A stretch of 64,000 nt of DNA. Origin: Candidatus Anaerobiospirillum pullicola. Its GTDB lineage: Bacteria; Pseudomonadota; Gammaproteobacteria; Enterobacterales; Succinivibrionaceae. The notes below the pieces were generated by a model that saw only the letters and a list, made by a program, of their open reading frames with translations, was not told where the DNA came from and made no database searches. The stretch is from assembly GCA_018884035.1 (NCBI GenBank), contig JAHLFE010000044.1, positions 1-64,000 of the forward strand, read 5' to 3'. Shown piece after piece: positions 53,906-64,000 of this stretch (its first letter is position 1; every line of letters begins with the position of its first letter). The position numbers were made by a program, and so were the translations under genes.

Positions 53906-54562
53906 TTACTTGTCCTCAGGCTTGAGCGGGACTAAACCAAAGTTCTGGAACATGAGGGAGAAGTAGTCACGCTTGAGCTTTTGGCTCTGGCTTGCGTACT
54001 TGCTCTTAGCTTCAGCAGGGGCAATAGAGGCCATCTTAGGTAGCGCTACTTGCTGGAGGTCTGATACAAAGCGAGTGTCCTCGAGCGTTTTGAGGCAAGC
54101 CTCCAGCGCCTCGTAGCTCATACGCGACAGCATTTTATGCAAGCCCTCGAGAGAGGGAGTACGGGCTTTGATGGGGTCAGCTTTGTCGACAGGTAACTTG
54201 GGGAGTGCCGCGTGGATAAAGGTAGCGATGTCCTGCCAGATGGTAATAGCAGAGCGATATGAGCTGGCACCGCACGCGACACAGAGAGTGAAGGCGACAA
54301 AGAGCTCGATGATAGGGTAAGTGGTCTTGCGGTGAAAGCGGATGGTTACCCACTCTACGTCCAGCTCATAGAGTCTTTGGGTAAGAGCGGTGGTCTTGGC
54401 TACAGTGGCTGTAAAGTTCTGCGTTAGCGCTTTTTTGGCCCTGTAGGCAGCATCCTGACGCTCTTTGAGGCGGCTCATGATAATACTCGGTGCTTGCTGC
54501 GCTTGAAATTTGGCTGGGGCAGCATTGTGCGGCGCGGGGCTGTTGTGGCTTGGCGTGGACAT
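53906..54562 (-). CDS. Lone transposase-type N-terminal domain (ISAs1/H-repeat like)
   Basis: A 218-aa protein. Residues about 72-160 resemble the DDE_Tnp_1-associated N-terminal domain of ISAs1/H-repeat transposases: basic FHRKTTYPIIELFVAFTLCVACGAS, then an IWQDIATFI helix and RTPSLEGLHKMLSRMSYEALEACL. The catalytic DDE part is absent, and the last 55 residues do not resemble the rest of such transposases. No terminal repeats were found. It could be a remnant or a domesticated DNA-binding protein. The start is uncertain: neither the ATG at 54562 nor the one at 54478 has a good Shine-Dalgarno. Confidence 0.6.
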   Translation of the reverse strand: MSTPSHNSPAPHNAAPAKFQAQQAPSIIMSRLKERQDAAYRAKKALTQNFTATVAKTTALTQRLYELDVEWVTIRFHRKTTYPIIELFVAFTLCVACGASSYRSAITIWQDIATFIHAALPKLPVDKADPIKARTPSLEGLHKMLSRMSYEALEACLKTLEDTRFVSDLQQVALPKMASIAPAEAKSKYASQSQKLKRDYFSLMFQNFGLVPLKPEDK

Positions 54563-54762
54563 GACAAGGAGCTTAGTGTGGACTCAGCGGAAAAGCTGAG
54601 GGGAGGTCTCATTTGGTGCTGCGCCCTGCTGTAGAGCTGTAGAGATGGTTAGAGCGTAGGTGATAGATGGAAAGGGAGTGTCACCGCATGCAGCTTAGTG
54701 AGGGGGCGGTTCTGAGGTGATTGCTCTCATCAGTGTGGAGCGCGCTTTTATCTCAGCTCAGC

Positions 54763-55365
54763 TTAAGCTTGGGCTTGAGGCACCAGTAAGGCTTCTAAGC
54801 CACGGATAAAGATGTGAATAATGGTGGTGTGCACTTCCTGAATGCGGTCAGCATATCCCATGTGTGGTACCACAATAGGCACATCGCAGAGGTTATCGTG
54901 CTTTAACTTACCGCCATCTTTGCCTAAGAGGCAGATGGTCTTCATGCCCTTGTCTTTACTGGCGCGGCAGGCTTCGATGATATTGCGCGAGTTACCCGAG
55001 GTGGAAATGCCTAAGAAGACATCGCCCTTGGCGCCTACGCCCTCGATAAAGCGCGAGAAGATGTAGTCAAAGCCGTAGTCATTGCCGACGCAGGTGAGGT
55101 GGCTCGGATCGCAGATAGCGATGGCAGCTAAGGCGGGACGGTCATCACGGTAGCGGCCGGAGAGCTCTTCGGCAAAGTGGAGGGCGTCGCACATGCTGCC
55201 ACCGTTACCAGCACTAATGACTTTGCCACCAGCGCGCATGCTGTCTGCCATGATGGCGATGGCTTCTTCGATAAGTTCTTTGGTGCGTGGTGCAGCGATA
55301 AAGGCATCAAAGGTCTGACGGGACTCTTGCAAGTCGGCCATTACATCAAAAGGAAGCAGGGCCAT
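54763..55365 (-). CDS. gmhA: Sedoheptulose-7-phosphate isomerase
   Basis: Converts sedoheptulose 7-phosphate to D-glycero-D-manno-heptose 7-phosphate, the first step to LPS inner-core heptose. It has 200 aa, 8 more than E. coli. SIS-domain blocks SAGNGGSMCDALHFAEELSGRY, VGNDYGFDYIFSRFIE, LGISTSGNSRNI and PHMGYADRIQEVHTTIIHIFI are conserved. AAGGAG lies 6 bases before the ATG. It follows dnaQ in the same direction with a 240-base gap. Its presence implies a heptose-containing LPS. Confidence 0.96.
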   Translation of the reverse strand: MALLPFDVMADLQESRQTFDAFIAAPRTKELIEEAIAIMADSMRAGGKVISAGNGGSMCDALHFAEELSGRYRDDRPALAAIAICDPSHLTCVGNDYGFDYIFSRFIEGVGAKGDVFLGISTSGNSRNIIEACRASKDKGMKTICLLGKDGGKLKHDNLCDVPIVVPHMGYADRIQEVHTTIIHIFIRGLEALLVPQAQA

Positions 55366-55607
55366 GGAGACTCCTTAAGCTGAGTGAGAACAGATAGGGG
55401 AGTGTGTGCGGAGTGGTTACGGTGTGGTTGGGAATGGTGTGGTGGCAGTGGCAGCAAGTGCGGGCTGGGGAAGCTACAGGTTTGGCCAAAGGACAAGGTT
55501 TTGCGATGCGCCATACCACCAAAGAACTGACTTCCTTTGGCCAGTGTCCTTTGCCCTTTGCCTTTTACCATGTACCCTTTACCCTTTTGGGCGCTGAGAG
55601 AGTCCGC

Positions 55608-56543
55608 TTACTCCTGTTTATTGCGGCCTAAGACGCGATCTTCCCACACCTTATGGGCATGCTTGTGCTCATCTAAGGTGAGGTCTAAAGCAGCACACTC
55701 CTCACGGTTTAATAAGCGGTAGCTCTGCTCAAAAAGCTGTGCTTGCAGGCGCTTTTTAAAGTCGCCCTTACTTTCTTCAGGGCCCTTTTGCAGCATCGGG
55801 AAGTAGAAGTTTGCGCCCCACATGCTGCCAGCAAAAGGCTGGTCGTTTTCGCTGCCAATCTGCTGCGTCTGGCCTAAAGACACCATGTTATACACATGCT
55901 CGGCATGGCGCTCCGGCTCTACGCGCATCAGCGGTAGGCACATGCCTGGCTGACGCTGCCAGCGTCTGGTCTCGGTGGTGGTAGTGTCGACCTTAAGATC
56001 AAAGTCACGCTGGCCACCGGTCATAGCCAGATAGACTTCCGCTAGTAAGCGCGCGTCGAGTAAAGCACCGTGTTGCACACGATGTTTATTGTTGATACCA
56101 AAGAGGTTACAGAGGTTATCGAGGTTAACTTGGTGGCCTGGGTGTAACTTTAAGGCCACGCCAATGGTATCCGTGACCTTGGCCATGTCAGCGACATGCT
56201 CATTAAGGCCCATGCGGTCAAATTCCATGTCGAGGAAGGAAACGTCGAATTTGGCGTTGTGGATGAGCAGCTCGCTGCCACGGATAAAGTCAATAAATTC
56301 AGCGGCGATTTGCGGGAAGGTTGGGCAATCACGCAGTTGTGCCCATGTCATACCGTGCACACGGGTCGCTTCTTCGTCGATTTCGCGCTGTGGGTTGAGG
56401 TAGATATGCAGTTCGCGTGAGGTTATTTTGCGGTCGATGATTTCCACGCAGCCGATTTCGATGATACGGTGATCGCCTGGGGTACCATCATCAGTTTTAC
56501 CGGTGGTTTCGGTGTCCAGAGCAATTTGACGCAGACTAGGCAT
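55608..56543 (-). CDS. dnaQ: DNA polymerase III epsilon subunit (3'-5' exonuclease)
   Basis: Proofreading subunit of the replicative polymerase. It has 311 aa against 243 in E. coli. Exo I is LDTETTG (D10, E12), Exo II IHNAKFDVSFLDMEF and Exo III HGALLDARLLAEVY. After MTGG the E. coli clamp-binding QTSMAF is replaced by QRDFDL. The C-terminal segment is about 70 residues longer and unlike the E. coli tail that binds the alpha subunit. ATG at 56543 follows GAGGGCGG; one five codons upstream is less likely. Divergent from rnhA, as in E. coli, though here 857 bases apart. Confidence 0.94.
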   Translation of the reverse strand: MPSLRQIALDTETTGKTDDGTPGDHRIIEIGCVEIIDRKITSRELHIYLNPQREIDEEATRVHGMTWAQLRDCPTFPQIAAEFIDFIRGSELLIHNAKFDVSFLDMEFDRMGLNEHVADMAKVTDTIGVALKLHPGHQVNLDNLCNLFGINNKHRVQHGALLDARLLAEVYLAMTGGQRDFDLKVDTTTTETRRWQRQPGMCLPLMRVEPERHAEHVYNMVSLGQTQQIGSENDQPFAGSMWGANFYFPMLQKGPEESKGDFKKRLQAQLFEQSYRLLNREECAALDLTLDEHKHAHKVWEDRVLGRNKQE

Positions 56544-57114
56544 GGGGGCCGCCCTCACAAAAGAAAAGTCTGGGGAGAATTTTACCGCATTCTGGTTCTA
56601 CTCAGAGTTTGGTGGCGACTACAACGTAGCCACACAACAAAAGGCTCAACAAAAGGAGTGATAGAGCTGGGCGCACATGTTAATACTCTCGCTGGAGCAT
56701 AGTGTGTGTAAGAGTAGTAACAGCTGCTGCTCCTAAGATTCCTAACTCCGCACATTATTGGGCAGAGGCGCTTAGTGCGATGGTAGCACTGTGTTAGTAC
56801 TCACCTTGTGATTGCAGCCTATAAATAGGCTGTTTTCGCCAGCAACAGCATCGAGCTATGCTCTAGTTGAGGTCACTCTGGAGTGGCCTTTTACTGGCAC
56901 AGAGTGCAGCTCCATGCTCTTTGCCTGGTTTGCCGATAAATAAGCGCTTTTTGCTGGTACCATAGAGTATGTTACGGTATACAACTAATAGGGTAGTGAT
57001 AGATAGTCGCAACAGACAACTATCTTCATGCGTATATAGCTTATATAAGCCGTTTATCGCGGACTTGTATGACAACTACCCTGCTTTTTTCTGTCTTGGT
57101 AATGGCCTTTTTGC
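56544..57114. other. dnaQ-rnhA intergenic, left part
   Basis: No gene seen. It contains GCCGATAAATAAGCGC near 56932, the complement of the CTTATTTATC string repeated around 34-35 kb. Confidence 0.4.
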
Positions 57115-57400
57115 TATAATAGAGGCTGTCAAAAGGGGGAAATTAGCCCTCTACCGGCCCGCACGGTGAGTACGATTTTTTGTTCAGTGAGACAGCCGCA
57201 CCCAGCGGGGTACAGACTGCGCTTAGCGCGGTGTGACAGGGTGGAGTCATAAGGGGCCAGCGTTAGCTGGTCTGCATGCTGCGGCAGTAATGCTGTGGCT
57301 CTGCGGTCAAAGCCAACCAGCTTTTAGGGTAATACGCGTAAGCGTGATACTCTGAGCCGTTTTCCGCAAGGATAAGCAGACTCGCAAAGGAGGGAAGGCG
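57115..57400 (+). promoter_or_regulatory. Promoter and structured leader ahead of rnhA
   Basis: A perfect TATAAT (57115-57120) precedes about 270 nt of hairpin-rich sequence. Clear hairpins are CCC-AGC-GGG (57201-57209), GCGC-TTA-GCGC (57219-57229), CCAGC-GTTA-GCTGG (57257-57270), and ACGC-GTAA-GCGT (57334-57345, a GNRA loop). A T6 run at about 57177 could end a short transcript of about 55 nt. It matches no riboswitch or small RNA I know. Confidence 0.4.
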
Positions 57401-57865
57401 ATGAAAGAAGTGCAGATCTTTACTGATGGCTCTTGCTTGCGCAATCCAGGTCCTGGCGGTTATGCCGCTATTCTGAAATATCAGGAGCATGAACTGGAGT
57501 TAAGCCAAGGCTATAGCATGACGACCAACAACCGCATGGAACTCATGGCAGTGATTGCGGCCTTAAGTCGTTTGACTGAGCCTTGTGCCGTCACCTTGAC
57601 GAGTGACAGTATGTACGTCAAGAGCGGCATTAACTCGTGGATTCATACGTGGAAAAGCAACGGTTGGTTAACAGCTGCCAAGCAGCCAGTGAAAAATGAA
57701 GACCTGTGGCGCTTACTAGACTTACTCTGTGCGCGTCATCAGATCAACTGGCGCTGGGTCAAGGGCCACTCTGGACATGCAGAGAATGAGCGCTGCGATA
57801 CCTTAGCACGCAACGCGGCCCAAGGCCTAAGTGGTGAGCTGCTTTTGCAAGATAATCGGTGGTAA
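57401..57865 (+). CDS. rnhA: Ribonuclease HI
   Basis: Cleaves RNA in RNA-DNA hybrids, removing R-loops and primers. At 154 aa it matches E. coli. Catalytic acids are D9 (IFTDGS), E47 (NNRMELMA), D69 (TSDS) and D133, with H123 in [21 protein letters not shown] lies 8 bases before the ATG. Divergent from dnaQ. The long structured leader is unusual for this gene. Confidence 0.97.
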   Translation: MKEVQIFTDGSCLRNPGPGGYAAILKYQEHELELSQGYSMTTNNRMELMAVIAALSRLTEPCAVTLTSDSMYVKSGINSWIHTWKSNGWLTAAKQPVKNEDLWRLLDLLCARHQINWRWVKGHSGHAENERCDTLARNAAQGLSGELLLQDNRW

Positions 57866-58736
57866 GTGCGTACAAGAAAGAAGGCGACGCACGATGCCCT
57901 GTGTACTGTCCCGTAGGAAGTACAGACAAGTGAACCCTATACTTGTCGCTACGGTGATCCTTCCCCTAATTACTGCCAAAGGTGCAGGCTTACAAAGAAA
58001 AGAGCTGTCCTCTGGCAACCTCTCGCGCATGAGGCGCGTTTTCTTTCCTAATGCCGCGCAGCAAGGATGTGCGCGGGACTGCCGCCAAGCTTTATGGGTA
58101 AACAACAAACCTAAGGCACTAGCGCGGTAGCGGCTGGGCTTTTGTTTTTGCTGTCGCAAGCTTTACGTGTGGCAACGAGGGGCTTAAGACATTCTTTAGA
58201 CAGGGCACGGCCAAAAAAGTTTCGTCGGCATTTGGCTTTGAGCGTTTTTGTGCACCAAGGCCTGACATAAGCTCTTAGTGCTTATGAAGGTTGCAGTCCG
58301 CGAGGACTTAAAAGCGCAAGCGAACGCCAAAGTACATCCTGACGGTGGAGACGCTGCACCAAGACTCCGTAAGACGGTAAGACACGGCAAAAGCTACTCT
58401 CTTTGGTGTCCCAAGGAAGCTCAAGCTAGAAAAGCCGTCAGGGCGCGTAAGCGCTTGCCTTACAGCAGTGGCTGTTGGGGTAGGGGGTTTTTGGTTTTTT
58501 CCTTTGCTGCAAACGATTACGAAAGCACGCAACTCTGACGCTATCTCTTGCTGTAAGAGCGCAGAGACAAGGACTGGCAGCGTAAGCACATCTCCTCTGA
58601 AGTAGGTGCTCCCATACATAGCTTACATCCCCGCCACCAACAACAGTTGGTGGTACAAGCATCTTTCACCTGATGGTGGGTGCAGGGCAGGGCAGGTGCT
58701 GCGATTGATTGCTGGCCGCAGGCCGTTTGTTGTGGA
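57866..58736. other. rnhA-mltD intergenic region
   Basis: About 870 bases. gloB and a yafS-like methyltransferase lie here in E. coli but are absent. The open frames lack ribosome-binding sites and known families. Confidence 0.5.
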
Positions 58737-59894
58737 ATGATTAAGAGAACATTTGTAGTTTTTCTCAGTACTTTACTGCTGGTGTTAGGTCTGGTTGGTT
58801 GCTCTAGTGAAAACTCGGGGCAGAAGCTGGCGCTGTCATCGACGGTAACAGCGGCTACGGACGCACAGGATAGTACTGAGGACAGCGTGCAGCAGGTTGA
58901 TACTTTAACCTCTGCGCAAGCTGCCGCAACCACAGAGAGCTCAGAGACCACTGCACAGAATACTGCTGCTGTTGACGGCATGAGTGGCGCTGCTGCCCTT
59001 AACCCAGAGGCACAGGCTCGTCCGCAGAAGCTTAAGGAGTATGGCTCCTTATGGCAGAGCGACTTGTTTGCTGACAGTCGTTTCCAGCTCAACATTAAGC
59101 TTACCCCTTCGGAAAAGAAGGAGGCCAAGATCTTAGCGCGTTCCTTTGAGAGTCATATGGAGCGTGCTAAGCCATTTATGCACTACCTGCTCACGGAGCT
59201 TAAGGCCCGCAACCTCCCAGTGGAGTTAGCTGCTATTCCTCTGGTAGAAAGTGGCTTTGACTTACGTGCGCGTTCGCATGCTGGTGCTCATGGCCCATGG
59301 CAGTTTACCCGTCAGACGGGTAAGAGCTTTGGCTTAGAGGTGAGCTCCAACTACGACGAGTTCTATGACTTTGTCGCCTCGACGCAAGCTTCGCTTGACT
59401 ACTTAACCCACCTGCACAAGGAGCTGAAGCGCTGGGACTTTGCCCTGATTGCTTACAACCAAGGTGAGTTTGGGGTAAAGCGTGTGATTCGTCGTGCTAA
59501 GGCCGCTGGTATTACGGACTTAAGTGTCGACAAGTTAAGCTTTTCGCGCATGGGCCGTCTGTACTTAAAGCGCGTGCGTGCTTATGCTGACATTATGCAT
59601 CACCCAGAGAAGTATGGTGTGGAGCACCCTGAGATTGAAGACCGCGAGGTCTTTAAGCAGGTACAGGTTGCCGGTCGCGTGAACTCGATGAAGAAGGTAG
59701 CAGAGCTGTCAGGTGCTGACTTACAGCTGTTAAAGACCTTAAATGCGGGCTACTTAAGCGACAGGCTGGTGAGCAAGAAGCAGCGTAGCATCTTAGTGCC
59801 AGTGGAGAATGTGGCGGCTTTGGAAAAGGCCTTAGGCATTAGAGCAGAGGTGCCATTTAGTGGCGAGGGCGTGGCAGCATTAGCTACGCGCTAA
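58737..59894 (+). CDS. mltD: Membrane-bound lytic murein transglycosylase D, short form
   Basis: Outer-membrane lipoprotein that cleaves peptidoglycan glycan strands to 1,6-anhydro products. It has 385 aa; E. coli MltD has 452. The lipobox LGLVG-C puts C22 as the lipid site. A Ser/Thr/Ala-rich linker runs to about 105. The SLT domain has the catalytic glutamate in IPLVESGFDLRARSHAGAHGPWQF, plus AYNQGEFGVKRVI. The following MltD-specific region (VNSMKKVAELSGADLQLLKTLNAGY) is kept, but the C-terminal LysM domains are missing, so cell-wall anchoring must differ. ATG at 58737 is chosen for its signal peptide. Confidence 0.9.
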   Translation: MIKRTFVVFLSTLLLVLGLVGCSSENSGQKLALSSTVTAATDAQDSTEDSVQQVDTLTSAQAAATTESSETTAQNTAAVDGMSGAAALNPEAQARPQKLKEYGSLWQSDLFADSRFQLNIKLTPSEKKEAKILARSFESHMERAKPFMHYLLTELKARNLPVELAAIPLVESGFDLRARSHAGAHGPWQFTRQTGKSFGLEVSSNYDEFYDFVASTQASLDYLTHLHKELKRWDFALIAYNQGEFGVKRVIRRAKAAGITDLSVDKLSFSRMGRLYLKRVRAYADIMHHPEKYGVEHPEIEDREVFKQVQVAGRVNSMKKVAELSGADLQLLKTLNAGYLSDRLVSKKQRSILVPVENVAALEKALGIRAEVPFSGEGVAALATR

Positions 59895-59960
59895 CGCTCA
59901 AACCTCTAGGCACAAGAGTGCTGTCTGCTAAGCTTCCTGCGCTCAAGCTCTGGTAGAGGA

Positions 59961-60016
59961 CAAAAGCATTGCTGGGGCGGTGGCAACACCGCTTGAGCAG
60001 TGCTTTTGTTGTTTTT
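59961..60016 (+). terminator. mltD terminator
   Basis: An outer stem AAAAGCATTGCT pairs with AGCAGTGCTTTT with one G-T pair; the inner stem is GCGGTG-GCAA-CACCGC with a GNRA loop. TTGTTGTTTTT follows. Confidence 0.85.
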
Positions 60017-60164
60017 GGGCGGGATAAAGTGCGCGTATGGTGCGGGAAGTGTGGGCGGGTCTGAGCGCTGATGACCAAGGGACTGACTGCCACGGCGCTG
60101 ACTGCGCTTAGAGCAGGTGGGAACGGCTTATAATGGCTGTAAAGCTTTTTGCAGAGGAGGCGGT

Positions 60165-60563
60165 ATGTACAAGCGTGAATTTACCCCTGAGCGCATCGAG
60201 TCCTTAAAGCCTCAGGAGATCTTTGTCTTTGGCTCCAATTTAGGCGGTTATCATGGTGGTGGCGCAGCGGCCATTGCTTTGCGTAAGTTTGGGGCTATCT
60301 GGGGGCAGGGCGTCGGTCTGCAAGGCCAGAGCTACGCCATTCCGACCATGCAGGGTGGTGTTGAGACCATTAAGCCTTATGTTGACGAGTTTATCGCCTT
60401 TGCCACAGAGCATCCGGAGCTTAAGTTTTATGTGACACGTATTGGCTGTGGCATTGCGGGCTTTAGGGATGAGGAGATTGCCCCGCTGTTTGCGGCGGCG
60501 CTGGAGAGGCCGCAGGTGATTTTGCCAGAGAGTTTTGTGCAGCTGCTGGAACAGAACAAGTAA
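60165..60563 (+). CDS. A1S_2505-like (macrodomain-like) protein
   Basis: A 132-aa protein. EIFVFGSNLGGYHGGGAAAIALRKFGA (19-45), GVGLQGQSYAIPTM (49-62) and FYVTRIGCGIAGFRDEEIAPLF (88-109) match a small family known from phages and bacterial chromosomes (A1S_2505 type), whose glycine-rich loops recall macrodomains that bind ADP-ribose-like ligands. Function is not established. ATG at 60165 has GGAGGCGG upstream; an ATG 16 codons earlier is less likely. It is monocistronic, directly after the mltD terminator. Confidence 0.75.
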   Translation: MYKREFTPERIESLKPQEIFVFGSNLGGYHGGGAAAIALRKFGAIWGQGVGLQGQSYAIPTMQGGVETIKPYVDEFIAFATEHPELKFYVTRIGCGIAGFRDEEIAPLFAAALERPQVILPESFVQLLEQNK

Positions 60564-60827
60564 GGCGGCCAGTAAAGCCCGCAAGAGCAAGCGCAAGAGC
60601 AAGCATTGTCGGGGCTGCAAAATGCGCAAGGAGCAACAACAGCAAAGAGGAGGGCTCTGCTCGCTGTCTGTAGGTGAGAGCGCATATCTCAAAGGATTGG
60701 CACATATGCATGCCATAACGCTCTCAACCGACCAACCAATCAACTACTCTTGATGTCAGCAGCAGAGCAGAGTAGCATCAGAGTGTACTCCCAAGAGCAC
60801 TCTGGATTCCTTGCCCGTAGTCAGCGT

Positions 60828-61895
60828 TTAGTAGATGAGCTTCTGGTGCGTGTAACTGCTGCTCACACTGTCTGTAGGCGGAGGCGTAGGCGTGCTCTTA
60901 AACTTTGCAGACATAGTGCTGTCTGCCTCTTTGGCCGTAAGTGCCGAAAGGAGTTTGCTGTCGAGTTTCAGCTGCTTGGTACCAATGTCCCGTAAGGCGG
61001 CACACAGCTCCTCAAGCGCGATCTTTTGCTCAATGTTTTTGCGCACAAAGAGGCTTAGCGGACGACGCAGTGGCTGACCATTTTTGGTGAGCGTAAAGCG
61101 GTTGAGCTTAGTGTGCGTGGTATTGTCACCACGCATCAGGCTGCGATCAAAGATTAAGGCCGCACCCGTGCTCTGAGCTATTGCACGGCGCCCCTCACTT
61201 AAAGTGCTCACCGCATGTATAGGGCAAGTAAAGCCCAGCAGCTGTGTCAGCTGCCGCCGCTCCTCATTAAACTGGCTGACCTCAGTGATGATGTAGATCT
61301 CAAGCTGCCGCTCCTTGATGGTAGCTACGTCCAGCTTGCGCTTGTTTTTACCCTTGTAAGGGACATCCAGAGCCCGTGGTAGCTCACATTGCAGCTTCGG
61401 GGAAAAGAGCGCAAATTTGCCTAAGGTCTCGCTCTCGCCTAAGCGCGTGCTGTCAGAGATAAAGGCGTTTATGATGCCGTTACTAAAGTTCTCGTAGAGC
61501 TCGTCAGGCGTGCCGTAGGCAAAGCTAACCTCACAGCCTGCCGAGTAGAAAATGATGCGCTTCAGGGCCTCATTCAGGGCCTCGGTCTTGTCCATGGAGG
61601 AGAGCAGACCTAAGCGCAGATTGAAGTTTTGGTTGTGGTGTACCCGCTGCACATGCGCAAAGAGATCATCAATTTGCAGGAGCAGGGGCTTTATACGGTG
61701 GTATAAGAGAGTACCGGCAGGAGTGAGGGTAAAGGAGCGGCCATGGCGGGCAAAGATCTTGATCTCGATGGCTTGCTCAAGATTTTTCATTTGCTGGGAG
61801 AGCGCAGACTGAGAGATAAAGCATTGCTCAGCAGCCGTGGTAAAGCTGTGTTTATCAGCTATGGTCACAAAGTTCTGGAGATGCTTTAATTCCAT
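60828..61895 (-). CDS. LysR-family transcriptional regulator
   Basis: A 355-aa regulator, longer than the usual 300. The N-terminal winged HTH is MELKHLQNFVTIADKHSFTTAAEQCFISQSALSQQMKNLE, followed by a linker helix and a substrate-binding domain (LRLGLLSSMDKTEALNEAL onward) that is divergent and has extra residues. The C-terminal 40 residues are Thr/Ser/Pro-rich. ATG at 61895 gives the typical LysR start; no clear Shine-Dalgarno precedes it. LysR regulators often control a divergent neighbour, but ligA upstream lies in the same direction, so the target is unclear. Confidence 0.88.
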   Translation of the reverse strand: MELKHLQNFVTIADKHSFTTAAEQCFISQSALSQQMKNLEQAIEIKIFARHGRSFTLTPAGTLLYHRIKPLLLQIDDLFAHVQRVHHNQNFNLRLGLLSSMDKTEALNEALKRIIFYSAGCEVSFAYGTPDELYENFSNGIINAFISDSTRLGESETLGKFALFSPKLQCELPRALDVPYKGKNKRKLDVATIKERQLEIYIITEVSQFNEERRQLTQLLGFTCPIHAVSTLSEGRRAIAQSTGAALIFDRSLMRGDNTTHTKLNRFTLTKNGQPLRRPLSLFVRKNIEQKIALEELCAALRDIGTKQLKLDSKLLSALTAKEADSTMSAKFKSTPTPPPTDSVSSSYTHQKLIY

Positions 61896-62217
61896 AGACA
61901 ATCTGCGCGGTGCAGCCCTGTAGTTGTAGTTGTAGTTGTGGCAGCCGCACAGCCTCTGCTGCTGTGCTCTAAGAGCAAATGGGACGTAGCGCAGCTCACT
62001 GCTCTTAAGGCCAAGACTAAGGTCATAACCTCAAGGCAGGTGTGAGTGGTGAGGGGTAATGGAGTGACCACGACCTGTTGAGCGTGACTAAAGCCCACAT
62101 CTTAAAGAGTGAGGTCTATAACCTGAAGAGCAGCACGCGCCTAAAGCCCCCTGAAAGTGACTTTTTACAGGGGACTCTTGTGGATAGTGGTGATTTAGTG
62201 CTGGCAGCGCTTTGTCC
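61896..62217. other. Intergenic between the lysR-type gene and ligA
   Basis: Holds a TGTAGT/TGTAGT hexanucleotide repeat near 61918-61940 and the probable ligA terminator. No gene seen. Confidence 0.5.
62143..62175 (-). terminator. Probable ligA terminator
   Basis: On the minus strand CCCCTG pairs with CAGGGG across a 14-nt loop, followed by GGCTTTAGG. The T tract is short. Confidence 0.4.

Positions 62218-64000
<1,783 letters not shown>

Noticed and set aside
57127-57400. RNase P RNA, 6S RNA, tmRNA, SRP RNA or cobalamin riboswitch ahead of rnhA
   Set aside because: None of the conserved sequence blocks of these RNAs that I recall is present, and the length does not fit.

Overview
The window reads as a chromosome segment of a gammaproteobacterium with moderate GC and frequent TTA leucine codons. 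Anchors are gene neighbourhoods known from Gammaproteobacteria: ispB opposite rplU-rpmA-obgE; folA converging on apaH; pyrBI; a gene just upstream of rimI where holD normally lies; perM divergent from bepA; a DUF2066 gene divergent from purM; dnaQ divergent from rnhA, followed by mltD. An anaerobic Aeromonadales lineage such as Succinivibrionaceae would fit, but that is inference. No rRNA operon, CRISPR array, prophage or complete insertion sequence was seen.

Layout. 0-7.3 kb: quinone side-chain synthesis (ispB), ribosomal proteins L21 and L27, the ribosome-assembly GTPase obgE, folA and apaH. 7.7-14.3 kb: one gene for a giant DnaG primase of 2187 aa. 14.4-20.1 kb: tRNA-Ile2(CAU), a glycine-zipper lipoprotein, a uracil-C5 rRNA methyltransferase, a nitroreductase, pyrBI with a possible attenuator, and tRNA-Trp. 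20.4-25.2 kb: a MITE-like element, an MBL-fold hydrolase, a glyoxalase-like protein, a possible HolD with a huge disordered insert, and rimI. 25.6-36 kb: accessory block with three unrecognised or partly recognised proteins (one a tandem winged-helix protein, one a CobT-like HExxH plus VWA protein), a small secreted protein and a 2-kb duplicated non-coding region. 36-44 kb: envelope and proteostasis genes yejM/lapC, cnoX, perM and bepA. 44.5-54.6 kb: an unknown 776-aa protein, DUF2066, purM, a membrane protein, an orphan sugar-binding protein and a lone transposase-type N-terminal domain. 54.7-64 kb: gmhA, dnaQ, rnhA, mltD, an A1S_2505-like protein, a LysR regulator, and ligA running off the right edge.

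Two themes stand out. First, low-complexity protein (Ala/Thr/Ser/Glu or Gln/Gly/Tyr/Asn rich) has been inserted into or appended to many conserved proteins (DnaG, the HolD candidate, YejM, PerM, DUF2066, the CobT-like protein, RlmD), often at trinucleotide microsatellites that also occur between genes. The extreme case is DnaG, whose linker resembles eukaryotic prion-like domains and whose tail carries about 60-residue repeats. Second, several leaders look regulatory: a hairpin that masks the rplU Shine-Dalgarno, an attenuator-like structure before pyrB, and a structured leader before rnhA. The replication genes dnaG, the holD candidate, dnaQ, rnhA and ligA are all present but scattered.
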